Source: Brotonthovivens ammoniilytica
Lineage (GTDB): Bacteria; Bacillota; Clostridia; Lachnospirales; Lachnospiraceae
Length of the DNA: 64,000 nt
Assembly: GCF_025566885.1 (NCBI RefSeq)
Contig: NZ_JAOQJQ010000002.1
Location: 124,001 to 188,000 of the forward strand
Direction of reading: 5' to 3'
Positions 8,711 to 17,404 of the stretch are shown in pieces (position 1 is the stretch's first letter; the number at the start of each line of letters is the position of its first letter). Below the pieces are notes generated by a model, which did not search any database, had not been told where the DNA came from, and worked only from the letters and a program-made list of their open reading frames with translations. A program made the position numbers and the translations under genes.

Positions 8711-8785
8711 AGGACATATGTCCTAAAAAAAGAAAATGGCGGAGGGACATCTGTCGTATATGAAAAATATGCCTTTTGTTATAGT
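8711..8785 (+). promoter_or_regulatory. enzyme-operon promoter with two Crp-type operators 33 bp apart
   Basis: AGGACATATGTCCT (8711-8724, centre 8717.5) is a perfect palindrome. GACATCTGTC (8746-8755, centre 8750.5) is an imperfect copy exactly 33 bp on. A -10-like TATAGT lies at 8780-8785, so the proximal site would be near -41.5. Spacing and -10 offset match the importer promoter at 3634-3708. No good -35 is visible, as expected for an activator-dependent promoter. Confidence 0.75.
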
Positions 8786-8818
8786 GAAATCAGAAAAAAG
8801 TAAAGGAGAGTTTTTACA

Positions 8819-9616
8819 ATGTTAAAATTAAATGACAAAGTGGCCATCGTTACAGGCGGCGGCCGTGGAAATGGACGAGGAGTGGCAATGGCTCTGGCTG
8901 ATCATGGAGCAGCTGTAATGGTATGTGATATCAATGAGGAAAATGCAAAGAATGTTGCTGAAGAAATTTGTAATGCAGGCGGACGTGCAGTTGCAGCCTT
9001 CTGTGATGTAACAGATCCTGCCAGTGTTGAGGACATGGTAAAAGCAACTGTAGATGCTTTTGGTCCGGTAACAACATTGATTAATAACGCAGGGGTTATT
9101 TACTGGAAGTCTTTCTTTGAACAGACATTGGAGGAGTTCCAAAGAGAGGTAAGAATCAATCTGGAAAGTGTATTTATTGTTACAAAGGCGGTTGTAAAAA
9201 GTATGTTGGAACATGGGGTGAAAGCTGGTTCTGTCGTGAATTTTTCCTCTGAGGCAGTGAGCTCAAGTTTTCCGGAGGGAATCGGTTACAGTGCTTCTAA
9301 AGGTGGTGTTCAGGCTATTACCCTTGCACTGGCAGGTTACCTGGCGCCATATGGCATACGTGTAAACTCTATTGCGCCAGGCCCGACACCTACTGGAATG
9401 AACACATTTATGCATGAAGCTGCAGATCAGATTGGAAAAACCATTCCGATGGGACGCTGCGGAGATCCGTATAATGATCATGGAAGAATTTGCTGCTTCT
9501 TGGCATCTGATGAGTATTCAGGCTGGATTACAGCCGAAAATGTTCTTGTAGACGGCGGAAAAGTAAAGATTCCGGCTGTGTATAACCCCAGTGAGGCGCC
9601 TGTATTTCATACTTAA
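8819..9616 (+). CDS. short-chain dehydrogenase/reductase (SDR)
   Basis: A 265-residue classical SDR. The NAD(P)-binding TGGGRGNGRG motif is near residue 12, NNAG follows the fourth strand, and the catalytic pair is YSASK with an upstream serine (NFSSEAV). C-terminal GWITAENVLVDGG is typical. It probably oxidises or reduces a hydroxyl/carbonyl of the imported compound in the cytoplasm. It is the first gene of the ten-gene operon, with AAAGGAGAG upstream. The substrate is unknown. Confidence 0.9.
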   Translation: MLKLNDKVAIVTGGGRGNGRGVAMALADHGAAVMVCDINEENAKNVAEEICNAGGRAVAAFCDVTDPASVEDMVKATVDAFGPVTTLINNAGVIYWKSFFEQTLEEFQREVRINLESVFIVTKAVVKSMLEHGVKAGSVVNFSSEAVSSSFPEGIGYSASKGGVQAITLALAGYLAPYGIRVNSIAPGPTPTGMNTFMHEAADQIGKTIPMGRCGDPYNDHGRICCFLASDEYSGWITAENVLVDGGKVKIPAVYNPSEAPVFHT

Positions 9617-9636
9617 AATGGTGCGGAGGTAAAATT

Positions 9637-10839
9637 ATGGACCGTCAGTTGAAAGAAAATGTATTTCTTCCTGTTTCAGACAATGAATTAAACCGACGAT
9701 GGATAGCCGTGCGGGAAGAAATGAGAAAAAACGGGATAGACTGTCTGGTAATTCAGAACAGTGAAGCCCACATGGGCGGGTATATCAGATGGTTTATTGA
9801 TATGCCTGCAAAATTCGGAACGCCCGCCACAGTACTGTTTCCGGCGGATGATGAGATGACTGTGATTACAGAAGGCAATATACCGGAACTGGTACTGCCC
9901 GGCTGGATGATGAGAGGCATAAAAGAAAATATTGTCCGCCCGTATTACCGGAGTATCTATTATACAAATACATTGGATGGAGAAGCGGCGGCAGCAGCCA
10001 TCAGAGCGTCCGGTTATAAAAAAATAGGGATTGTTGCAAAGGGACTGATGTCAGCCTGTTTTTATGAATACATAAAAGAAAACCTTACAGATGTAGAATT
10101 TGTAGATGCAACAGATTTAGTAGATCAGATTAAATGCATTAAAAGTTCTGAGGAAATTGCTCTTATCCGAAGAACAGCGGAAATAACAGGTGCTGCCTTT
10201 GCGGCAGTTCCGGCATTTATAAGACCTGGAAGAAAAGAGTATGAAGTAGCAAACGATATACGTCATATTCTAACGGATCTGGGAAGTGAAGAACAGTTAA
10301 TCATGGTTTGCTCGGCGCCTATGGGGGAGCCGGCAGGGCATAAACTGCCGTTTTTTATGAACCGTACATTGCAAAAAGGTGATCAGGTAATGGTAATGCT
10401 GGAAGTATCCGGTCCGGGCGGATTTTATCAGGAAGTAGGACGTACAATCTGTATCGGGGAGCCATCCAGGCGGCTGACAGATGCCTGGATGGCAGCCAGG
10501 GACGCTCAGCGAAGAGCGGCAGAGATATTGAAAGAAGGAGCATGCCCGGCTGATGTCTGCAGGATTAACAATGATTATATGGAAAAAAGAGGTTTTCCGT
10601 CCCGCAATATGATATTTGCGCACGGACAAGGATATGAACTTGCAGAGCGGCCTGTAATTTACGGATCAGAGACTATGGCAATACGGTCCAATATGAATAT
10701 TGCCGTACATCCTTTTGGGATTACCGATGATGTATATGCGTTTTGCTGCGATAATTTTCTGACCGGTCCAGATGGTGCAGAGCCGTTAAGTACAGTACCG
10801 TTGGAGATTATGACAGCACAGAGCAGTCCATGGTATTAA
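9637..10839 (+). CDS. M24 family (creatinase/aminopeptidase P-like) hydrolase with altered metal ligands
   Basis: A 400-residue protein with the two-domain layout of creatinase and prolidase: an N-terminal creatinase domain (to ~150), then a 'pita-bread' fold beginning at KCIKSSEEIALIRRTAEIT. In metal-dependent M24 enzymes the motif is GDxVxxDxG...D; here it reads GDQVMVMLEVSGPGGF and YQEVGRT, so the two aspartates are replaced. Histidines remain at AGHKLPFF and FAHGQGYE. This resembles metal-free creatinase-type members, which cleave a C-N bond. Its presence suggests that the substrate or an intermediate has a C-N or amide-like bond; that is inference. GGAGG lies ~8 bases upstream. Confidence 0.72.
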   Translation: MDRQLKENVFLPVSDNELNRRWIAVREEMRKNGIDCLVIQNSEAHMGGYIRWFIDMPAKFGTPATVLFPADDEMTVITEGNIPELVLPGWMMRGIKENIVRPYYRSIYYTNTLDGEAAAAAIRASGYKKIGIVAKGLMSACFYEYIKENLTDVEFVDATDLVDQIKCIKSSEEIALIRRTAEITGAAFAAVPAFIRPGRKEYEVANDIRHILTDLGSEEQLIMVCSAPMGEPAGHKLPFFMNRTLQKGDQVMVMLEVSGPGGFYQEVGRTICIGEPSRRLTDAWMAARDAQRRAAEILKEGACPADVCRINNDYMEKRGFPSRNMIFAHGQGYELAERPVIYGSETMAIRSNMNIAVHPFGITDDVYAFCCDNFLTGPDGAEPLSTVPLEIMTAQSSPWY

Positions 10840-10869
10840 AGCGGGATAACGGCAAAGGAAGGACAGCTT

Positions 10870-11649
10870 ATGAAAGGCATTGTATTTGACATACAGCGCT
10901 ATTCTATTCATGACGGGCCGGGTATTCGAACAGTGGTATTTTTGAAAGGATGTCCCCTTCAGTGTTTGTGGTGCTGTAATCCGGAATCTCAGAATCCAGA
11001 GCCGGAAGCAGAATATCATGAGAAACAAAAGATAATGGGCAGCGTCTGGGAAGCAGAAGGGATTCTTGAAGAAATACAGAAAGACAGAGACTGTTACCGT
11101 CATTCCGGCGGAGGGGTAACGCTTTCCGGAGGAGAAGTGCTTATGCAGCCTGGATTTGCTGCTGAAATATTGCAGTGGTGTTGTGAGAGAAACATCCATA
11201 CGGCTGTTGAGACCTCCGGATATGGCGCCTGGGAAGCAATAGAAAAAATTCTGCCATGGACGGATCTGTTTTTGTACGATCTGAAACATATGGATAAAAT
11301 GACGCATAAAATACTGACCGGTGTTTCCAACCAACTAATACTGGAAAATGCCCGGAGGATAGCACAGACGGGAAAAGAAATAATAATACGTATGCCCTTT
11401 GTGCCGGGCTGTAATACAGAAAAAGAAAACATTGACAATATGGTAACGTTTATGAAATCTGCAGAGATCCGTACCATACATCTGATGCCCTTTCATCAGC
11501 TTGGAAAAGACAAGTACAGACGGCTTGGCAGAGAGTATCTGCTAGCAGGGAAGGCGTCTTTGAATCAAGATAAAGAAGGTGCCCGCCGGCTGCAGGAGGT
11601 CTGTAATCAGTTGAAAGATCAGGGGTTTTGGGCAGCTGTGGGCGGATAA
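10870..11649 (+). CDS. glycyl radical enzyme activating enzyme (radical SAM)
   Basis: A 259-residue radical SAM protein. The cluster motif CPLQCLWC (C28, C32, C35) binds the [4Fe-4S]/SAM site, preceded by IHDGPGIRTVVFLKGC, the signature of PFL-activase-type enzymes; GGVTLSGGEVLMQP also fits. It abstracts hydrogen from the glycine of its partner GRE to make the stored radical. The cysteine-rich ferredoxin insert that many dehydratase activases carry after the first motif is missing; only ~25 residues lie there. The partner is almost certainly the GRE at 12751, two genes downstream. Confidence 0.92.
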   Translation: MKGIVFDIQRYSIHDGPGIRTVVFLKGCPLQCLWCCNPESQNPEPEAEYHEKQKIMGSVWEAEGILEEIQKDRDCYRHSGGGVTLSGGEVLMQPGFAAEILQWCCERNIHTAVETSGYGAWEAIEKILPWTDLFLYDLKHMDKMTHKILTGVSNQLILENARRIAQTGKEIIIRMPFVPGCNTEKENIDNMVTFMKSAEIRTIHLMPFHQLGKDKYRRLGREYLLAGKASLNQDKEGARRLQEVCNQLKDQGFWAAVGG

Positions 11650-11670
11650 CATAAAGTATAGAAAGGATAA

Positions 11671-12702
11671 ATGAAAAATATGAAAACCATTATTTCATCA
11701 AATCCCGGGCAGGTGTGTCTGGGAAATATACCTGTACCAAAACCGGGAAAGTATGAAGCTTTAGTAAAAATCGAAGCATGTGCCATCTGTAACCACACAG
11801 ATATGATGTTTGTAAACCGTGAGTTTGGCGGTCCGGAGGGAGGAGGCCATCCTGAGGGAGTTCCGATAAATCTTGGTCATGAATCCTGTGGTGTTGTAAT
11901 TGAAGTGGGTGAGAAGTGCCGCAGTTTTAAAGTAGGGGACAGAGTGCTGCGGGCACATACCTGGGGGCACTATCCGGGGGGAATTGGATCTGAAGGCGGT
12001 ATGAGTGAGTATGGGGTTGTTCAGGATTATGCAGCTATTCAGGAAGATGGAGCAGATATCCCTCTGAACTATCAGGCCACAAAACACCAGATCCTTCCTC
12101 AGGGAATTGACAGTGTTCAGGGGGCAGTTATGATTACCCTGAAAGAGACATGGCAGACACTGCGTAATTTTGATATAAAGCCCGGAGAACCTCTTGGCAT
12201 TGTGGGAACCGGTCCCGTTGCTGTTTGCTTTGCAAAATTTGCAAAGCTCATGGGTGCGTCTCCCATCGTAGTTTTCGGACGTCGGAAAGATCATGAAAAA
12301 AAATTTAAGGATGCCGGGGCAGATTTGTATGTTGTGGGAGATGATTTTCCAAACGAATTGCAGAAAATTATCACAGACGGAGGCCTTGGAAAAGTAATAG
12401 AAGCAGTGGGTAGTGATTCAGCGCTGAAAATGTGTCTGGATGTAGCAGGAGAAAAAGGAACGGTGCAGTTATACGGAGCGGCACCCGGTTTAAAATGGGA
12501 AGATTCTTTGCGCAGCGATCCGAGAGTGTGGGTGAAATGGCCGGACGAAGAAGATGCCAATGAGGAAATGGCGAAATTAATTCTGGAAGGGGAAGTGAAT
12601 CCTTATGAATATATCAGCCATGTACTGCAGCCGGAGGACTGCCAGTATGGATTTGATCTTGTAAAAAAACATAATGCAACAAAGGTAGTATTTTTGTTTT
12701 AG
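11671..12702 (+). CDS. medium-chain zinc-type alcohol dehydrogenase
   Basis: A 343-residue MDR family protein. The catalytic zinc region is visible (ACAICNHTD with the first cysteine, then LGHESCGVV), and the nucleotide-binding Rossmann motif is GIVGTGPVAVCFAKFA near residue 178. The cluster of four structural-zinc cysteines found in many ADHs is absent. It probably oxidises a polyol or reduces a carbonyl product in the same pathway as the SDR. It lies between the activase and its GRE, so it is likely co-translated with them. Cofactor and substrate are not determinable. Confidence 0.87.
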   Translation: MKNMKTIISSNPGQVCLGNIPVPKPGKYEALVKIEACAICNHTDMMFVNREFGGPEGGGHPEGVPINLGHESCGVVIEVGEKCRSFKVGDRVLRAHTWGHYPGGIGSEGGMSEYGVVQDYAAIQEDGADIPLNYQATKHQILPQGIDSVQGAVMITLKETWQTLRNFDIKPGEPLGIVGTGPVAVCFAKFAKLMGASPIVVFGRRKDHEKKFKDAGADLYVVGDDFPNELQKIITDGGLGKVIEAVGSDSALKMCLDVAGEKGTVQLYGAAPGLKWEDSLRSDPRVWVKWPDEEDANEEMAKLILEGEVNPYEYISHVLQPEDCQYGFDLVKKHNATKVVFLF

Positions 12703-12750
12703 ATTTAAGAATTCAGGCGCTGAAGAGAACCTGATAAAGGAGGCTGGATG

Positions 12751-15243
12751 ATGGAAGAACAAAAGAAAGATATTTTTACTCCATGGTGGACAGAGAGAAA
12801 TGTTCCCTGGAGAGGAAATTTGTTTGAGGGAATGATTCTCAGTGAAGAAGATACAGGGGAAAAGCGTATTCAGAAAATTCGTAAAGGAATGTTGACACGT
12901 TATAAATCCGGAAAACGTCGTCTTTCTTTTCAATGGGCGAGAAGTGTGACCCATTCTTATATGCAGACGGAAGGCAGACATCCGGCTATCCGGCGTGCAT
13001 TGTCTATAAAGAAGGGGCTTCATGAGATTTCTATAGGGCTGACTGAGGGACAGCTGCTTATGGGCGGCGCTTCCTGCGGGCCTCATTATGTAGATTTTAA
13101 CCCGCATTTTCCGGCACTTGACTTCCCCAGGAAAGGTTCTTGTGAGGAACTGGATCGTATTTATGTCTATGATAAGACAGAACTGGAAGCATTTCAGAGA
13201 GACATATTGCCATTCTGGGAAAATAAAGGAAGAATGGACTACTTTTGCATGGAAATGTCTGAAAATTATCAGGAGGCGTGGAAATATCTAAATGACAGTC
13301 AATGTTATATTCCCACGGTAGGCGGCCCTCTTGCTCATACAATTCAGGACTATAAAACAGTTCTGCAAAAAGGAATGCTGGGAGTAATTGCTGATATCAG
13401 AGAGCAGATAAAGTCTCTTGATATGACGCATCCGGACGGAATGAAAACACTGGAAAGACGAAACCAGTATGAAGCCATGATAATAGCCGGGGAAGCAATG
13501 ATTGATTATGCGCAGAGAAATGCGGACTATGCGCAGAAACTTGCTGATGCGGAACCGGAGGATAAGCGGCGTACGGAATTGGTGGAAATGGCACGTATCT
13601 GCAAAAAGGTGCCGGCATATCCGGCAGAATCCTGGTGGGAAGCGCTGCAGTGCTTTCATTTTTTAAGGGCAGCTACAGCTCTGATTGAGGGGATGGATTC
13701 CCATTCTGCAGGCAGGTTTGATCAGTATATGCTGCCCTGGCTGCAGAATGATCTGGAAAATGGAACAATTACCAGGAAAAAAGCTCAGGAGCTTTTGGAG
13801 TGTCTTTTCCTGAAATGGAATGAGAGTACAGCATTTACCATGGGTTTGGGGTGTCCAAGGGGAAATAATGACAAAATCAATATAAGCGGTATGGATGAAC
13901 TGGGGCGGGACTGTACCAACGAGCTTTCTTTTATGCTTCTGGAAGCTCACGCCCATGTACATCTGACGGATCCGGCCTTATCTGTAAGAGTGCATCATAA
14001 GACACCGGAAAAACTGCTGATCTGCACCCTGGAACTTCTCCGTCTTGGAGGGGGGCTGCCTCTGCTTTTAAATGATGATGCAATTGTGGCAGGTATGACT
14101 GCCAATTGTCAGGTGGAATTAAAAGATGCCAGAAATTACGGTGATGTAGGTTGTCAGGAAAATGTGACGGATCCTAATATGACCGGAGCTGATACTTCAG
14201 GAAGGCAAAATGGAGGTTTTTTCAGTCTGGTAAAACCGATTGAGCTTGCATTGTGGAATGGTATAAATCCACAAAACGGCAGACAGGCAGGCCCCAAAAC
14301 CGGGGATGTGCAAAGTTTCCTCTCAATGGAAGCGTTTATGGAGGCTGTTGGCAGACAGATGGAATATGCAGTAGAGATGAATGTAATTGCAAATAATGTA
14401 AATGATTATGTTTTTACCGCTTATTATCCTTCTGTCTGGCATAACCTGATGCATCCTACTCCCCGAAGGACAGGAATTGATTTCGTGGCAGGGGGAGCAA
14501 AATATAATTGGACTGGCCCGCTGGGAATCGGACTTGCTACTGCCGGAGATATACTTGCAGCAGTGGATACGCTGATATTTAAGCAAAAGGAAACAGCTTG
14601 GCCGGTACTAATGGAGGCTTTGAAAAATAACTGGACAGGATATGAAGCGCTTCGGCAAAAATGTATTCAGGCACCTAAATATGGCTGTGATGATCCATAC
14701 GCTGATAATTGGAGTAAGCGCATTCTGGACATGTGGTTTTCTTCTCTGGAATCGTATGGAACAGCTCATGGAGGACATTTTATCGGTGGATTAATAAGTA
14801 TGGACAGTTATATTACCCTGGGCCATCAGACGGGAGCTACTCCTGATGGAAGAAGAGCCGGGGAGCATTTGTCAGATTCAGTGGCCCCCTCCAGGTATTC
14901 CGATTCCAGAGGAATAACAGCAAGACACTTTTCTGCGGCAAGAGCTATAGATACTTATCATACAACTAATGGTGTTACGTTTAATCAGAGATTTAGTATG
15001 ACAACAGTGAACACATCCAGAGATATTGCAAAGTGGGCAGATCTGGTGCGTACATACATGGATGCCGGCGGGCAGCAGATACAGTATCTGGTTGTCAGTG
15101 CCGAAGATTTAAAAGAAGCCCAGAAAAATCCTGATGAATACAGAGATCTGCTTGTCCGGGTGGGGGGATATAGTGCGGTGTTTGTAGATCTGACAAAAGA
15201 ACTGCAGGATTCTATTATGGCAAGAGAAGAATTGGCAGTATAA
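12751..15243 (+). CDS. glycyl radical enzyme, PFL/diol-dehydratase type, unknown substrate
   Basis: An 830-residue protein of normal GRE length. The glycyl radical motif RVGGYSAVF is near the C-terminus (Gly806 by my count). The thiyl-radical site is GCQENVTDP (Cys468, Glu470), keeping the Cys-x-Glu pair of dehydratases and C-X lyases but with Gln where characterised diol dehydratases and choline lyase usually have Val. It should use the glycyl radical for radical elimination or cleavage of the imported compound. AGGAGG is 7 bases before the ATG at 12751; a second ATG one codon earlier has a poorer spacing. Its activase is encoded at 10870. No microcompartment shell gene is present. Confidence 0.9.
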   Translation: MEEQKKDIFTPWWTERNVPWRGNLFEGMILSEEDTGEKRIQKIRKGMLTRYKSGKRRLSFQWARSVTHSYMQTEGRHPAIRRALSIKKGLHEISIGLTEGQLLMGGASCGPHYVDFNPHFPALDFPRKGSCEELDRIYVYDKTELEAFQRDILPFWENKGRMDYFCMEMSENYQEAWKYLNDSQCYIPTVGGPLAHTIQDYKTVLQKGMLGVIADIREQIKSLDMTHPDGMKTLERRNQYEAMIIAGEAMIDYAQRNADYAQKLADAEPEDKRRTELVEMARICKKVPAYPAESWWEALQCFHFLRAATALIEGMDSHSAGRFDQYMLPWLQNDLENGTITRKKAQELLECLFLKWNESTAFTMGLGCPRGNNDKINISGMDELGRDCTNELSFMLLEAHAHVHLTDPALSVRVHHKTPEKLLICTLELLRLGGGLPLLLNDDAIVAGMTANCQVELKDARNYGDVGCQENVTDPNMTGADTSGRQNGGFFSLVKPIELALWNGINPQNGRQAGPKTGDVQSFLSMEAFMEAVGRQMEYAVEMNVIANNVNDYVFTAYYPSVWHNLMHPTPRRTGIDFVAGGAKYNWTGPLGIGLATAGDILAAVDTLIFKQKETAWPVLMEALKNNWTGYEALRQKCIQAPKYGCDDPYADNWSKRILDMWFSSLESYGTAHGGHFIGGLISMDSYITLGHQTGATPDGRRAGEHLSDSVAPSRYSDSRGITARHFSAARAIDTYHTTNGVTFNQRFSMTTVNTSRDIAKWADLVRTYMDAGGQQIQYLVVSAEDLKEAQKNPDEYRDLLVRVGGYSAVFVDLTKELQDSIMAREELAV

Positions 15244-15302
15244 GTATTCATTAAAAAAGAGATATGAAAATTCCAGATATAAAATTTAAAAGGAGAAAGT
15301 AA

Positions 15303-15761
15303 ATGAAGATTGCGATTGGAGCAGATGCATCAGGATTTGAATTAAAAGAAGCTGTTAGAAAGCATTTGGAAGAGCTTAATATAGAATATACAGATTTTGC
15401 AAAAGAAGCCAGGGATTACTACGAGATTGTTCCTGAGGCTGTGCCGGCCGTACAGAGGGGAGATTTTGATTTCGGAATTCTCTGTTGTGGAACAGGTATG
15501 GGGATGGCGCAGATGGCCAACAGCTATCAGGGGATTCGGGCTGCGGTGGTGGAAAGTACCTATACAGCTAAAATGAGCAGAGCTATTAATAATTCAAATA
15601 TTCTGACAATGGGAGGATTTGTCGTAGCGCCATTTATGGCATGTGAGATGGTAGATGTTTTCCTAAACACTCAGATTACAGATGGACTGGATGATTTTCA
15701 TGATTTTCTGCTGGATGCCCAGAAAAGAATCAAAGCAGTAGAAAAAACAATATACGGATAG
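15303..15761 (+). CDS. RpiB/LacAB-family sugar-phosphate isomerase
   Basis: A 152-residue protein with the RpiB signature IAIGADASGFELKEA at the N-terminus, the catalytic cysteine region GILCCGTGMGMAQMAN (C61/C62) and RAAVVESTYTAKMSRAINNSNILTMGG in short matching blocks. The family interconverts aldose and ketose phosphates (ribose-5-P, allose-6-P, erythrulose phosphates). Placed before a DhaL/DhaK kinase, it resembles tetritol catabolic clusters where RpiB homologues isomerise tetrulose phosphates, but C5 substrates are equally possible. AAAGGAGAAAG precedes the start. Confidence 0.88.
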   Translation: MKIAIGADASGFELKEAVRKHLEELNIEYTDFAKEARDYYEIVPEAVPAVQRGDFDFGILCCGTGMGMAQMANSYQGIRAAVVESTYTAKMSRAINNSNILTMGGFVVAPFMACEMVDVFLNTQITDGLDDFHDFLLDAQKRIKAVEKTIYG

Positions 15762-15778
15762 AGAAAGAGGGGATTAAT

Positions 15779-16378
15779 ATGGCAGTTTCATTAGAACAGT
15801 GGAAAAAAATGTTTTTGGCGGCGGCAGATCTGCTGTTGGAAAATGCAGAAAACCTTTCCCGGACAGATGCTGTTATCGGAGATGGAGATCATGGTATTAC
15901 GATGACCAAAATTGCTAATCTTATCAAAGAAAAGGCTGCAAAAGATTATATAAAAACTCCGGACTTTTTTGAAGACCTGGGCTGGGGGACTGTTAATGTT
16001 CAGGGCGGAAGTGCAGGACCGTTGTTTGGCACATTTATTACCGGTATGCAGGAAGCCAAGGAAGATGCGTCGGTAGCAGATGTGTTGGAATGTGCATTAA
16101 AAGAATTGCAGGGTATGAGTAACGCAAAAATCGGGGAAAAAACCATGATGGATGCATTGATTCCAGCAGTGGAAGCAATGAAGAATGCGGAAAGTGATGA
16201 AGAAGCTCTTGAACTTGGAGCAAAAGCAGCTGCAAAAGGTGCTGAAGATACGGCAGATTATATAGCAAAATATGGGAGAGCAAAAAATTATGGTGAAAAA
16301 TCTATTGGAGTAAAAGACGCGGGAGCATGTTCCATGGCCCTTATTTTTGAAGGATTGAGACAGGGATATTACAGATAG
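15779..16378 (+). CDS. dhaL: DhaL-like nucleotide-binding subunit of a dihydroxyacetone-type kinase
   Basis: A 199-residue all-helical DhaL domain. The Mg-ADP binding motif is DAVIGDGDHGITM (about residue 28); GGSAGPLFGTF and IGEKTMMDALIPA also match. DhaL carries the nucleotide that phosphorylates the sugar held by DhaK. In PTS-linked systems ADP on DhaL is recharged by DhaM, but no dhaM is present in this operon, so this pair may exchange ATP directly, as in tetrulose kinases. It lies 10 bases before dhaK. Confidence 0.9.
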   Translation: MAVSLEQWKKMFLAAADLLLENAENLSRTDAVIGDGDHGITMTKIANLIKEKAAKDYIKTPDFFEDLGWGTVNVQGGSAGPLFGTFITGMQEAKEDASVADVLECALKELQGMSNAKIGEKTMMDALIPAVEAMKNAESDEEALELGAKAAAKGAEDTADYIAKYGRAKNYGEKSIGVKDAGACSMALIFEGLRQGYYR

Positions 16379-16388
16379 GAGGAAGAGT

Positions 16389-17384
16389 ATGAAAATGAAA
16401 AAATTTCTGAACAGTCCAAATACACTGACAGATGAAATGCTGGAGGGATATGGACTGGCAGCAGCTGATATTGTAGAAGTCAGAGGGCATCTGGTAATCA
16501 GTAAAGGATTAAAGACCGCTGATCGGGTAACGGTAGTTACCATGGGCGGTTCCGGACATGAACCGGCTCAGGCGGGATTTGTAGGTGAGGGTATGCTGGA
16601 TATTCAGGTTGTAGGTGATGTATTTGCTGCTCCGAGTCCTCAGTCTGTATATGAAGCGCTGCAGCTGGCGGATAAGGGACATGGGGTATTGCTCCTTGTG
16701 CTGAACCATGCGGGAGATATGTTATGCGCTAATATGGTAATTAAGATGGCGGAGAAGGCAGGAATAAAAGTGAAAAAAGTTGTTACCCAGGAGGATATCT
16801 CAAACGCACCCAGAAGTAATGCGGCAGACCGCCGGGGGCTTGCGGGAGCTATTCCATTATACCACATTGCCGCAGCCGCATGCAGAGAAGGGAAAACTTT
16901 GGATGAGGCAGCAGATCTTGCACAGAAATATGCTGATTCCATGGCAACAATTTCTGTTGCAGTCCGATGTGCTACTCATCCGGCAAACGGAGAGTCCTTT
17001 GGAGATCTGGGAGATGAAGATATGGAAATCGGTATGGGACAGCACGGTGAAGGCGGTGGAGGGCGTCAGCCATTAAAAACGGCCAGAGAAACCATTTCCA
17101 TTATGGCAGATGCGTTGATAAAAGATATCCCGTTAAAGAGAGGCGATAAGTGTTTTGTAATGATAAATGGAACTGGTGCAACTACACTGATGGAGATGTT
17201 TATCCTTTATAAAGACTGTGTTCATTATTTGAAAGAGCAGGGAATAGAAGTTGTTGCGAATATGGTGGGAGAGATTCTGACAGTACAGGAGCAGGCAGGA
17301 TTTCAGCTGAATATAGCTAAATGGGATGATGAATGTCTGCGGCTCTGGAATACTCCTGTCCATACATTTGCATTATCGAAATAG
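16389..17384 (+). CDS. dhaK: DhaK-like substrate-binding subunit of a dihydroxyacetone-type kinase
   Basis: A 331-residue protein with the DhaK motifs MGGSGHEPAQAGFVGEGMLD and GMGQHGEGGG. His219, by my count, matches the histidine that binds the ketone covalently as a hemiaminal (His218 in E. coli DhaK). It binds short ketoses or dihydroxyacetone for phosphorylation by DhaL. Neighbouring RpiB and LsrF-type genes suggest a C4-C5 ketose or dione as substrate here. AGGAGG precedes the start; a second ATG two codons later is possible. Confidence 0.9.
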   Translation: MKMKKFLNSPNTLTDEMLEGYGLAAADIVEVRGHLVISKGLKTADRVTVVTMGGSGHEPAQAGFVGEGMLDIQVVGDVFAAPSPQSVYEALQLADKGHGVLLLVLNHAGDMLCANMVIKMAEKAGIKVKKVVTQEDISNAPRSNAADRRGLAGAIPLYHIAAAACREGKTLDEAADLAQKYADSMATISVAVRCATHPANGESFGDLGDEDMEIGMGQHGEGGGGRQPLKTARETISIMADALIKDIPLKRGDKCFVMINGTGATTLMEMFILYKDCVHYLKEQGIEVVANMVGEILTVQEQAGFQLNIAKWDDECLRLWNTPVHTFALSK

Positions 17385-17404
17385 GCAGGAGGAAATAAAG
17401 AAAA

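Noticed and set aside
12751..15243. Naming the GRE pyruvate formate-lyase, glycerol dehydratase or choline TMA-lyase
   Set aside because: The active-site motif GCQE and the neighbour genes do not match these; there are no shell genes or pta/ackA-type partners.
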